Source: an uncultured Burkholderiales bacterium | Lineage (GTDB): Bacteria > Pseudomonadota > Gammaproteobacteria > Burkholderiales > Burkholderiaceae | NCBI GenBank assembly: GCA_903845315.1 | Contig: CAIMWY010000119.1 | Location: 1-6,288, forward strand | Direction: 5' to 3' | Length of the DNA stretch: 6,288 nt | Shown here: positions 1 to 6,288 of the stretch, piece after piece | Layout: each line of letters begins with the position of its first letter | How positions within the stretch are numbered: the first letter of the stretch is position 1 | Position numbers and translations under genes: made by a program | The notes under the pieces: generated by a model | The model's database searches: none | Seen by the model: only the letters and a program-made list of their open reading frames with translations | What the model was told of the DNA's origin: nothing

Positions 1-1741
1 ACGCGTCCAACAACACCTTGGATTTTGGGGCCCACAGGGTCAGTTTGCGACTGGCGCGTGTGAGGCCCGTATAAATCAACTCGCGCGAGAGCACCAAAAC
101 GTCTTTGGCAGGCAGCACCAACAGCACATGCTCAAACTCAGAGCCTTGCGATTTGTGCACCGTCATGGCAAATGCTGTCTCGACGGCATCCAAACGCGAT
201 GGTGCAACCCAACGCACGCCTCCTTGGGGGTGCGAAAACGCAACCCGCAGAACCCCATCAGGCCCTGGCAGACACAAGCCTAGGTCACCGTTCATGAGTT
301 CTAGGCCGGGGTTGTTGCGGGTCACCATGACCGGGCGTCCGATATACCAAGTGGTGTGTGGCAACCCCAGTGCGCGCTCGATGTTTTGATTGAACGGTCC
401 AACGCCCCAAGGTCCTTCGCGCACAGCGCACAGCACACAAAATTGCGCAAATGCCGTCAGCAATGCCAGCGCTTGGGCGTCATCGCAGGCTTGCCCTTGT
501 TGATGAGCGCGCAACAAGTCCAGCCAATTGCGCCAGCCTTGTCGAAAGGCTGGCCCCAGCACTTGGCTGTTGCTGTGCCAGAGTTTCAGACGCGTGACGT
601 CGTCAGAGCTGTCGAGTTGGTCCAACCACATGGGCGCTGCGCGCCATAAAGTTTGAATGTCGCTGACCTTGCCTTCGTTGACTGCGGCAGCCCATTGCCC
701 GATGCCGCTGTCCTTTTTAAAACGATGGCTGTGTTCCAGCGTGACGGTGTGTTCACGCAACAAGGGGCCGGTGCATAGCTGCGACATGACGGCGCCTGCT
801 TCGACCGACGCCAATTGGTCTTTGTCACCCAACAAAATCAATCGTGCATTCAAAGGCAAGGCGCGCAGCAGTCGAGCCATCATTTCCAGATCGACCATCG
901 AGGCTTCGTCGACCACCATCACATCAGCCACGAGTTGTGTGGGTGTTTCTTGGTAGGCGTGCGCCTGCAACAAGCGATGCAAGGTTTGGGTGTGCGTGGG
1001 GATCAAGCTTTGCAGGTGGCTTGGCAATTTGTTGAGTGCCTTGCTGATGGACTCGGACAAGCGCGCAGCTGCTTTGCCTGTGGGTGCTGCCAAGTGGATG
1101 CGCAAGTTCTCGCGACCTTGTGCTTGGGCCGTGCCAACCAGCAAGGCCAACAAGCGAACCACCGTGGTGGTTTTTCCCGTTCCAGGTCCGCCAGTGATCA
1201 GGGTGATGGGGTGACGCGCTGCCAACTCGCAAGCCATGCGCTGCCTGTCTGGCTGTGACGCGCTGGCCGAGCCAGGAAACAAGTCGTCAAGTTGTGCCTG
1301 TAAGTCGGCGGGTGCGGCGCTGGGCTGGGCCAAGCGCTGGGAGATCTGCTGACGAATGGTTTGTTCGGCGACCCACGCGCGGCGCAGGTACAACCGCCCG
1401 TCTGTGTCGTGTGGGTTGGCTTGCCACACCAAGGGGCTGTGCTCGCCTTGCGTCCAAGGCAGGGACGATGCGGCATCGGCCAAGTGGGGCGGCAGTTGCG
1501 CGGCCTCTTCGGGCTGCCAACCCAGCAGTTGGGTCGCATCGCCGCGCAGTTGCGCCAAATCCAGACAAGCATGGCCATGCCCCCATTGGTGGCTGGTCAA
1601 GGCGGCCAACCAGACATGACGCATGTCGGGGCTGGGCTGTTGGGTGTTGATGAAGTTGGCAAACGCCGTGTCCAAATCGCGCAAGGGGAGTTCAGACGCG
1701 AGCGTCCAAGCAGGGGTCAGCACGGTGCGCAGTTGCTTCAT
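1..1741 (-). CDS. recD: RecD, exodeoxyribonuclease V alpha subunit (5'-3' SF1B helicase), 3' end cut off by window edge
   Basis: RecD is the fast 5'-3' DNA motor of RecBCD. I translated the frame by hand from the ATG at 1741: 580 codons without a stop, still open at base 2. The N-terminal region (about residues 1-165) carries the family's GHGHACLDL and GRLYLRR segments. The motor follows: Walker A GGPGTGKTT (184-192, Lys190), motif Ia AAPTGKAAARL (218-228), Walker B VVDEAS (276-281, Asp278/Glu279), motif III GDKDQLASVEAG (305-316), motif IV SHRF (338-341, Arg340), motif V TVHKSQGSE (527-535) and motif VI SRELIYTGLTRA (552-563, Arg562). These match E. coli RecD (608 aa) closely in order and spacing, so only about 20-40 residues are probably missing. 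The ATG overlaps the recB stop (ATGA) and has GGAG 7 nt upstream, which fixes the start. No lesion is seen. Other SF1B helicases such as RecD2 or TraA are unlikely given the position after recB. Confidence 0.97.
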   Translation of the reverse strand, partial: MKQLRTVLTPAWTLASELPLRDLDTAFANFINTQQPSPDMRHVWLAALTSHQWGHGHACLDLAQLRGDATQLLGWQPEEAAQLPPHLADAASSLPWTQGEHSPLVWQANPHDTDGRLYLRRAWVAEQTIRQQISQRLAQPSAAPADLQAQLDDLFPGSASASQPDRQRMACELAARHPITLITGGPGTGKTTTVVRLLALLVGTAQAQGRENLRIHLAAPTGKAAARLSESISKALNKLPSHLQSLIPTHTQTLHRLLQAHAYQETPTQLVADVMVVDEASMVDLEMMARLLRALPLNARLILLGDKDQLASVEAGAVMSQLCTGPLLREHTVTLEHSHRFKKDSGIGQWAAAVNEGKVSDIQTLWRAAPMWLDQLDSSDDVTRLKLWHSNSQVLGPAFRQGWRNWLDLLRAHQQGQACDDAQALALLTAFAQFCVLCAVREGPWGVGPFNQNIERALGLPHTTWYIGRPVMVTRNNPGLELMNGDLGLCLPGPDGVLRVAFSHPQGGVRWVAPSRLDAVETAFAMTVHKSQGSEFEHVLLVLPAKDVLVLSRELIYTGLTRASRKLTLWAPKSKVLLDA

Positions 1742-4700
1742 GGCTGAACTCCGGCAAAGGCCTTGTCCAAAGCTTCGATCAAGGCCCGAGCAGGACGCAC
1801 GGCATGCACGCCAGACCCCGGGTCATCGATGCCGCGCATAAATAGATACACCGCCCCACCCATGTGTTGGTCGTAGTCGTAGCCCTTGAGCCGCACTTTG
1901 AGCAGACGGTGCAGGGCCAAGGTATAGAGCACGTATTGAACTTCGTAGCGCTTTTTCAGCACAGCGTCTTGCAAGCTGGCTGCGTCATAGCGCTTGAGGT
2001 GATTTGATTTGTAGTCCAACACAAAATAGCGCCCGGCGTGGGCCACCACCAAATCGAGCGAGCCCGTCAACATGCCTTGCAACGCACGCTCTTGCAGAAC
2101 TGGGCGCTGCACATTGGGCATCAGGTGGGCCTGAATCTGTTGGTCTAACGAACTGGCACGCAAGCCATGCGCCTGCAGGTGAAATGTCATTTCGGGCCAC
2201 AGTGCCTCGCGAGGAATTTGCCCCAACACCAAGTCCGCAGAGTTCAAACCTTCCAATGGCAAAGGCTGAGTCAGCAGCGCCTTGAGCCAAGGTTGCAAAA
2301 GTGTTTGTGCCGCAGCGGGCAAGTTCAGCCAGCGCGCTTTGCGCACCAACAACGCATCCCACTCTTGGGTCAACCAGTCGGGCGGCTCAGGCTGTGCCAG
2401 TGGCCATTGGTTTTGCGACTGCCATTCCAGCACATCGTGTAACAAGACACCATAGCGTGCACCCGCTGGAAATTTTTGCCACCTGCTGGTGCTGTCGTTG
2501 GGTGAGGGCTCGGCCTCGCCAATGTCAGACTCGGTGGTCGTGGCATCGGTGGTGGCATCGGCATGGGCCTCGTCGCTGGGAGACTCGGTCACCAAGTTGC
2601 GTGTCAATGCGCTGAAACTTGCCGTCCACCACAAGCTGTGATGTCGCCGCTGCGGGCTGAGTGCATCTTTGATGGCGCTTTCGCTGTGGGGCGGTTGATA
2701 GCGAAGATTTTGGTCGCGTGGAAGCGGGTGCAAAGCAATGTCTTGGCAGTCGCCCCACAGCGCGTGCAGTTGTTGCGACAGATCGCCACGCACAGACCGG
2801 TTGAGCAGCTTGGACAAGGCGCTGCGTTTGAGCGTGCCTTTTTTCAGGTCACCGCTGACGTCTTGCGCTGTTTCTGCCACGCCGAGCCATACCGCACGTT
2901 GTGCACGGGTGAGGGCCACATACAACAAGCGCATGTCTTCTTCGGTGGAAGAAGGGGCTTCTTCGTGGGATTCATCGTCTTCTTCGCTGCCCTTGTTGTG
3001 GCTGGATTTGCCGGTGGTGAAACTGCCGGCAAAGGGCACAAACACCAAGGGGTACTGCAAGCCCTTGCTCTTGTGATACGTGAAGACTTGCACGCACTGT
3101 GAATCAGTTTCAAGGCGTGATTTTTGTGCTTCACTGGCTTCTTGTTTGTTTTGAATTTGTTGCCCAAGGTGTCTCACGAGCGCGTGAATGCCCTGAAGAC
3201 TTTGCGACGCTTGTTGCAACAATTCGCCAAGGTGCAAGAAATTGCTCAAGCGCCGTTCGCCGTCGGGGTCCGCCAGCAGGCGCTGTGCAATGGCTTGGCT
3301 GTGCAGGCACTGGTGCAGCATGGGCAGCACGCCTTGCTTGAGCCATAGCTGCTGCCAATGGTTGAACTGCTCGAACAAGTCCTCCATCCATCGCTCGTCC
3401 TGGGTGCGTGCCAACACCTCGTCCAAGCTCAAGCCCCAAACCCGACTGGCCAAGGCTGCGCGCATCCAGCGTGTGTTGCGCGGGGATGCCACAGCACGCA
3501 GCAGTCGCCACATGTCCATCGCTTCAAGGGATTGGTAGACACTGGATTGGTCAGACAAATAAACGCTTGGAATGCCACGCTGTCGCAACGCTGCACGCAT
3601 GGCGAGGGCCTGAGGCAAACCGCGCACCAGCACGGCCATTTGCCCGGGTGTGGCGTCACCTTGGTTGAGCATGACAGCCATTTGGTCGGCAAACACGGCA
3701 GACATGTGGCTGAGGTGTTGGCTGGCGTTGACGGAGCCAGCTTCTCCCTGCAGATGCCACACCGTCATGCCCACTTGCTGGGTTTGGTTGTTCAAGGTGA
3801 GGGGTAATTCTTTGCTATTGGCGGTGACAGGCACATAAGCAATCACGCTCTCTGGTGGCGTGCTGGGCTCGGAGAAGGGTGTGTCAATGCGGGTGAACAC
3901 ATGGTTGATGGCGTTGACCAAGGCTTGGCACGAACGGTGGTTGCCGCTCAGCGTGTGCAAAGCGTCTGGGTTTTGCCGCAGGGCATCACGTCTGGCTTGT
4001 AAATAGGTGCCCAAGTCAGCACCCCGAAAACTATAGATCGCTTGCTTGGGGTCGCCGATCATGACCCATGCGTTGGCAGGGGTGCTGTCTTGCGGGTTGT
4101 AAATGCGGTCCAGGCTGCCATATTGCCAAGGATCGGTGTCTTGAAATTCATCCACCAACGCCACCGGGTATTGCAGACGAATTGCATTGGCCAAGCGCCC
4201 GTCTGCAGCCATCACGCCGTGGTAGAGGTGTTGCAGCAGGTCGGAGAAGTCAAAGGCCGCACGCTGTGCTTTGGCTTGTTGGTAGGCTTGGCCAATGCTG
4301 TGGGCCGCGTGTTGGACCAAGAGTTGTTGCAGATTTGGCTCTTGTTTGAGGCCGTCCACATGCTCGGCCATTGCAGCAAAAAAATGGTGCTGTTGGCAGT
4401 CTTCCCAGCCTTTGCTTTTGAGCCAGGCTGGCGTGAAACGCTCAAGCGCTTTGATGTCCATATCGGTGTGCTTCGTCGCCCATTGGGCCAAAGCGGTGAG
4501 CCAGTTGGCAAAATTTTTGTCGCTGATGCCTGAGCCTCGAATCTTGCCTTGGGCCCGCGCTTGCGCGAGTGCTTGGTACACACCGTCATCCCACAAGGCC
4601 CGTGCAGCATTGGCACTGGCGACGCTTTGTGCGTGCCACTGAGCGTGAATTCCAATGGCTTGCGTCGGATCGCTGGAAGGGTTACTGGCAACTCGTGGCT

Positions 4701-5337
4701 TGCGCTCTTGATCACGCCAAAGCGGTTTGAGTTTTTCCAGCAATTGATCGGGTGTGGCCCCCACGGCCGCCATGACATGGTGCAAGGCTTGGGAGGTTTG
4801 GGGGTAGTACCAGGTGCGCCAATAGTCTTGAACCAAACTCAGTTGCAACTGCGCCGCTTGGTCCAGACGCGTTTGATCAAACAGGTTGTGGCTGTCGAGC
4901 GCATGTTGGCTGAGCATTCGACGTGACCAAGCGTGGATGGTGTAGATCGCTGCGTCGTCCATCCAATCGGCCGCATGGCTGAGTTGCAAGGCGCAGGCGG
5001 GCCATCGCTGGGTGTCAAAGCTATCGCGCAGTTGGTAGAGAAAGTCATCTGCCTCCAGCCCTTGAGGCAATGGCTTGCCGCGCGCTTGTGTGTCAAAAAA
5101 TACCGCCGCATCGCGCAGTCGTTGTCGAATGCGCGCGCGCAACTCAGCCGTGGCAGCATCGGTGAATGTCATCACCAAAATCTGTGGGGGCAGCAGCGCC
5201 TCGCTGCCTCGTCCGTGGCCGAGTACCAAACGCACATACAAGGCGGCGAGGGTCCAGGTTTTGCCTGTGCCCGCGCTGGCTTCAATGACTTGGCGCCCGG
5301 TCAGGGGCAGCGTGATCGGGTTGAGTGCGGTGCTCAT
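1738..5337 (-). CDS. recB: RecB, exodeoxyribonuclease V beta subunit (3'-5' helicase and nuclease), complete
   Basis: RecB is the 3'-5' motor and the only nuclease of RecBCD, and it loads RecA after Chi. It is 1199 aa, close to E. coli RecB (1180). SF1A motifs in order: Walker A EASAGTGKT (19-27, Lys26), Ia VMTFTDAATAELRARIR (55-71), Ib YTIHAWSRRML (132-142), II VDEFQDTD (395-402), III IGDPKQAIYSFRGAD (427-441), IV GNHRS (465-469), V TYHKSKGLQYP (753-763), VI LLYVALTRA (804-812, Arg811). A hydrophilic linker (917-951) leads to the nuclease domain, with His967 in LLHDVLEW, Glu1049 in EMTFHL, Asp1095 in GSLDLV and Asp1108/Lys1110 in LDYKSN, followed by the conserved YEVQYVLYTLALHR segment. All expected catalytic residues are present. 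The ATG at 5337 is chosen because it overlaps the recC stop as ATGA and follows AGGAG by 5 nt. An upstream in-frame ATG at 5424 would add 29 residues unlike RecB and lies deep in recC. It is not AddA: the neighbours are recC and recD. Confidence 0.98.
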   Translation of the reverse strand: MSTALNPITLPLTGRQVIEASAGTGKTWTLAALYVRLVLGHGRGSEALLPPQILVMTFTDAATAELRARIRQRLRDAAVFFDTQARGKPLPQGLEADDFLYQLRDSFDTQRWPACALQLSHAADWMDDAAIYTIHAWSRRMLSQHALDSHNLFDQTRLDQAAQLQLSLVQDYWRTWYYPQTSQALHHVMAAVGATPDQLLEKLKPLWRDQERKPRVASNPSSDPTQAIGIHAQWHAQSVASANAARALWDDGVYQALAQARAQGKIRGSGISDKNFANWLTALAQWATKHTDMDIKALERFTPAWLKSKGWEDCQQHHFFAAMAEHVDGLKQEPNLQQLLVQHAAHSIGQAYQQAKAQRAAFDFSDLLQHLYHGVMAADGRLANAIRLQYPVALVDEFQDTDPWQYGSLDRIYNPQDSTPANAWVMIGDPKQAIYSFRGADLGTYLQARRDALRQNPDALHTLSGNHRSCQALVNAINHVFTRIDTPFSEPSTPPESVIAYVPVTANSKELPLTLNNQTQQVGMTVWHLQGEAGSVNASQHLSHMSAVFADQMAVMLNQGDATPGQMAVLVRGLPQALAMRAALRQRGIPSVYLSDQSSVYQSLEAMDMWRLLRAVASPRNTRWMRAALASRVWGLSLDEVLARTQDERWMEDLFEQFNHWQQLWLKQGVLPMLHQCLHSQAIAQRLLADPDGERRLSNFLHLGELLQQASQSLQGIHALVRHLGQQIQNKQEASEAQKSRLETDSQCVQVFTYHKSKGLQYPLVFVPFAGSFTTGKSSHNKGSEEDDESHEEAPSSTEEDMRLLYVALTRAQRAVWLGVAETAQDVSGDLKKGTLKRSALSKLLNRSVRGDLSQQLHALWGDCQDIALHPLPRDQNLRYQPPHSESAIKDALSPQRRHHSLWWTASFSALTRNLVTESPSDEAHADATTDATTTESDIGEAEPSPNDSTSRWQKFPAGARYGVLLHDVLEWQSQNQWPLAQPEPPDWLTQEWDALLVRKARWLNLPAAAQTLLQPWLKALLTQPLPLEGLNSADLVLGQIPREALWPEMTFHLQAHGLRASSLDQQIQAHLMPNVQRPVLQERALQGMLTGSLDLVVAHAGRYFVLDYKSNHLKRYDAASLQDAVLKKRYEVQYVLYTLALHRLLKVRLKGYDYDQHMGGAVYLFMRGIDDPGSGVHAVRPARALIEALDKAFAGVQP
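1749..1752 (-). promoter_or_regulatory. Ribosome binding site of recD
   Basis: On the minus strand GGAG stands 7 nt before the ATG at 1741, within the last codons of recB. It supports this ATG as the recD start, and the ATGA overlap with the recB TGA suggests that terminating ribosomes reinitiate on recD. It is shorter than the recB site, so recD may be translated somewhat less efficiently; that is inference. Confidence 0.7.
2536..2559 (-). repeat. 12-bp tandem repeat (two units) in the RecB linker
   Basis: Two adjacent 12-bp units, GGTCGTGGCATC and GGTGGTGGCATC on the plus strand, differ at one base and encode Asp-Ala-Thr-Thr twice. They sit in the low-complexity linker (RecB residues 917-951) that joins the helicase to the nuclease domain. 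The unit length keeps the reading frame, so copy-number change would be tolerated. Confidence 0.65.
2937..2986 (-). repeat. Degenerate 21-bp periodic repeat coding for an acidic loop in RecB
   Basis: The plus-strand octamer CTTCTTCG occurs three times at exact 21-bp spacing (starts 2937, 2958, 2979). Read as recB it gives Glu-Glu pairs seven codons apart, in a segment (residues 785-801) with 10 acidic residues out of 17. The segment lies between helicase motifs V and VI, where RecB proteins are known to carry a variable insertion. Outside the octamers the units are only partly alike, so this may be an old in-frame duplication or simple acidic codon bias. Confidence 0.5.
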
Positions 5338-6288
5338 GCCGTCTCCTCTGCAGAGTCCGCAGTGTCGGTGCTGCCAAGTAATTGGGCCGCATCCAGCATC
5401 GCGCCATACAAACGCTCGGCCCAATCGGGCAAAGTGGGGGCGATGTCGTCAAAGTGCTGGAGCACGCATTGCAACGAGGCCGATTCGTTGAACTCGCCCT
5501 TTTGGCGTCGGTTGCCCGTGAATTTTTGAGCGGCCTTGTTCAGCGGATGTGCTTCTTGCAGTCGCTGTGCCGTGAGGTAGGCGCAAGCGGTTTTGCGTGC
5601 AACAGGCAAGGGGGTGAGCCAAGCTTGGTTGAACAACTCAACCAAGTGCTGCAACTGGGCCTTGGCATGTTCGGCGCTCAAGGGGTTGAACTGCACCTCG
5701 CCATTGAGCCCAATTTGAAGGCTGGTGGTCTCCACCCCACTGGCACAGGCGACCAAATGGTTCAGCCAGATATCGGTGAGGGTTTCGGCACGGGGTAGTT
5801 GTTGCTTAGCGTTGCCCTCCATCACCGAACCTGGTCGCAACACCACTTGCAACCAAGCGCTGTTGTCGGGGCGAGATTTCCAAAGCGTGTGGCTGTCGTT
5901 GGCCCATTCGGCGTGCAGCACCTGCTGCCCTAAGTTCAAGCGCAAATCTTGTGCACCTAAGGCAAGCGGCCAATCGTGAAGCCTGGCTTGACGGCGAGTC
6001 ACCAATGCTTGCCGATCGTTGAGCAATTGGGTTTGTTGCGCTTGACCAAACCCCGCCAGTGCCAGCGCACCACCGCGTTGCAGCAGGGCGATGGCCGCAG
6101 GGGCATCTTCGGCAAGGGTGATGGCATCGGTGAGCTTGAACTTTTCGAGTGCATTCATGCCAAAGGGCTCTTCTTCGGGACTGGCCTCATTGGGTTGGTC
6201 CAGCGTCACGTTGAGTCGATCCCGCAAGAACACCTCCACAGGTTGCTTGAGCAAACGGCGCAACTGTTGCAAGGTGATGTCTTTGGGG
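5334..6288 (-). CDS. recC: RecC, exodeoxyribonuclease V gamma subunit, C-terminal part (5' end outside window)
   Basis: RecC is the scaffold of RecBCD. It splits the duplex, holds RecB and RecD, and scans the 3' strand for Chi. Only the last 317 codons are visible; the frame is open to the right edge, where it reads PKDITLQQLRRLLKQPVEVF. That matches the RecC family segment in which an LQRF-type helix followed by HPVRAFF opens the C-terminal nuclease-like domain. Further landmarks are EEPFGMNALEKFKL, the ELFNQAWLTPLPVARKTACAYL stretch and the NKAAQKFTG segment, which correspond to the end of E. coli RecC (1122 aa). About 800 residues, including the helicase-like domains that read Chi, lie outside the window. 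The family's C-terminal domain has a nuclease-like fold without activity, and I see no DYKS-type catalytic motif here. The TGA stop (5334-5336) overlaps the recB start. A TTG at 6272 is an internal leucine codon, not a start. The identity rests mainly on these C-terminal similarities and on the position before recB. Confidence 0.93.
   Translation of the reverse strand, partial: PKDITLQQLRRLLKQPVEVFLRDRLNVTLDQPNEASPEEEPFGMNALEKFKLTDAITLAEDAPAAIALLQRGGALALAGFGQAQQTQLLNDRQALVTRRQARLHDWPLALGAQDLRLNLGQQVLHAEWANDSHTLWKSRPDNSAWLQVVLRPGSVMEGNAKQQLPRAETLTDIWLNHLVACASGVETTSLQIGLNGEVQFNPLSAEHAKAQLQHLVELFNQAWLTPLPVARKTACAYLTAQRLQEAHPLNKAAQKFTGNRRQKGEFNESASLQCVLQHFDDIAPTLPDWAERLYGAMLDAAQLLGSTDTADSAEETA
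5343..5349 (-). promoter_or_regulatory. Ribosome binding site of recB
   Basis: On the minus strand AGAGGAG ends 5 nt before the ATG at 5337, a strong Shine-Dalgarno match that lies inside the last codons of recC. Together with the ATGA stop/start overlap it decides the recB start and points to translational coupling with recC. The spacing is seen directly; the coupling is inferred. Confidence 0.8.
5721..5728 (+). other. E. coli-type Chi octamer inside recC
   Basis: The plus strand carries GCTGGTGG, identical to the E. coli Chi recombination hotspot. It is the only copy I found on either strand of the window. In recC it falls on codons for Thr-Thr-Ser. Chi is recognised by RecBCD in E. coli, but Chi sequences differ between lineages, so activity in this host is unknown and a chance match is quite possible. 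Confidence 0.3.

Noticed and set aside
924..1586. Minus-strand frames of 99-126 codons within 924-1586
   Set aside because: They overlap recD in other frames, while the recD frame carries the helicase motifs.
2563..3102. Plus-strand open frame of 179 codons, with a hydrophobic stretch that could suggest a membrane protein
   Set aside because: It is antisense to RecB motifs V-VI; the Phe/Val-rich run is simply the complement of the acidic repeat codons.
4042..4533. Plus-strand open frame of 163 codons
   Set aside because: It is antisense to RecB motifs II and III, which are strongly conserved; no family resemblance was recognised.
5131..5140. Alternating GCGCGCGCGC run, a possible Z-DNA segment
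   Set aside because: It codes for the conserved Arg-Ala-Arg segment of RecB motif Ia and is expected in GC-rich coding DNA.
5346..5355. 10-bp perfect palindrome CTCTGCAGAG overlapping the recB SD
   Set aside because: It could hide the SD in a hairpin, but the stem would be only 3 bp with a 4-nt loop, too weak to regulate; short palindromes are common by chance.
5338..5424. An upstream in-frame ATG (5424) that would give a 1228-residue RecB
   Set aside because: The extra 29 residues overlap the conserved recC C-terminus, have no RecB-like sequence, and the ATG at 5337 has a good SD and an ATGA junction.
4933..5529. Plus-strand open frame of 198 codons across the recC/recB junction
   Set aside because: It is antisense to conserved recB motifs I, Ia and Ib, shows no recognisable domain, and is explained by the GC-rich opposite strand of real coding DNA.
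1..6288. A previously undescribed defence or accessory system
   Set aside because: Every base is covered by recD, recB or recC with conserved motifs; no extra gene, mobile element, RNA or array remains unexplained.

Overview
The window is a fully coding stretch of a bacterial chromosome. It holds the recC-recB-recD gene cluster, transcribed entirely on the minus strand, so it reads from right to left. Its three products form RecBCD (exonuclease V), the helicase-nuclease that processes double-strand DNA ends for RecA-dependent recombination repair and degrades unprotected linear DNA.

Layout: the right end (5334-6288) is the C-terminal part of recC, whose 5' portion lies beyond the window. The centre (1738-5337) is a complete recB of 1199 codons. 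The left end (1-1741) is recD, which starts in the window and runs open off the left edge after 580 visible codons, probably only a few tens of codons short of its end. recC/recB and recB/recD each overlap by four bases (ATGA), and each downstream start has a purine-rich Shine-Dalgarno sequence inside the preceding gene. This is the arrangement of a translationally coupled operon. There is no intergenic DNA, no RNA gene, no mobile element and no CRISPR array, and I see no promoter or terminator; both would lie outside the window.

The proteins look functional. RecB has a full set of SF1A (UvrD-like) helicase motifs, a Ser/Thr/Asp/Glu-rich linker and an intact C-terminal nuclease with the His, Glu, Asp, Asp and Lys active-site residues. 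RecD has Walker A and B and the other SF1B motifs through the Arg of motif VI. The visible RecC resembles the C-terminal region of the family. RecB is expected to be the 3'-5' motor plus nuclease, RecD the 5'-3' motor, and RecC the scaffold that splits the strands and reads Chi.

Organism: the sequence similarity to enterobacterial RecBCD, fairly high GC, frequent TTG leucine codons and the direct recC-recB-recD order (without the ptrA gene that separates recC and recB in E. coli) suggest a betaproteobacterium, perhaps Burkholderiales/Comamonadaceae. This is inference. I see no novel system here: it is conserved housekeeping DNA repair. The modest points of interest are two small in-frame repeats in RecB spacer regions, a lone E. 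coli-type Chi octamer inside recC, and the tight operon architecture.
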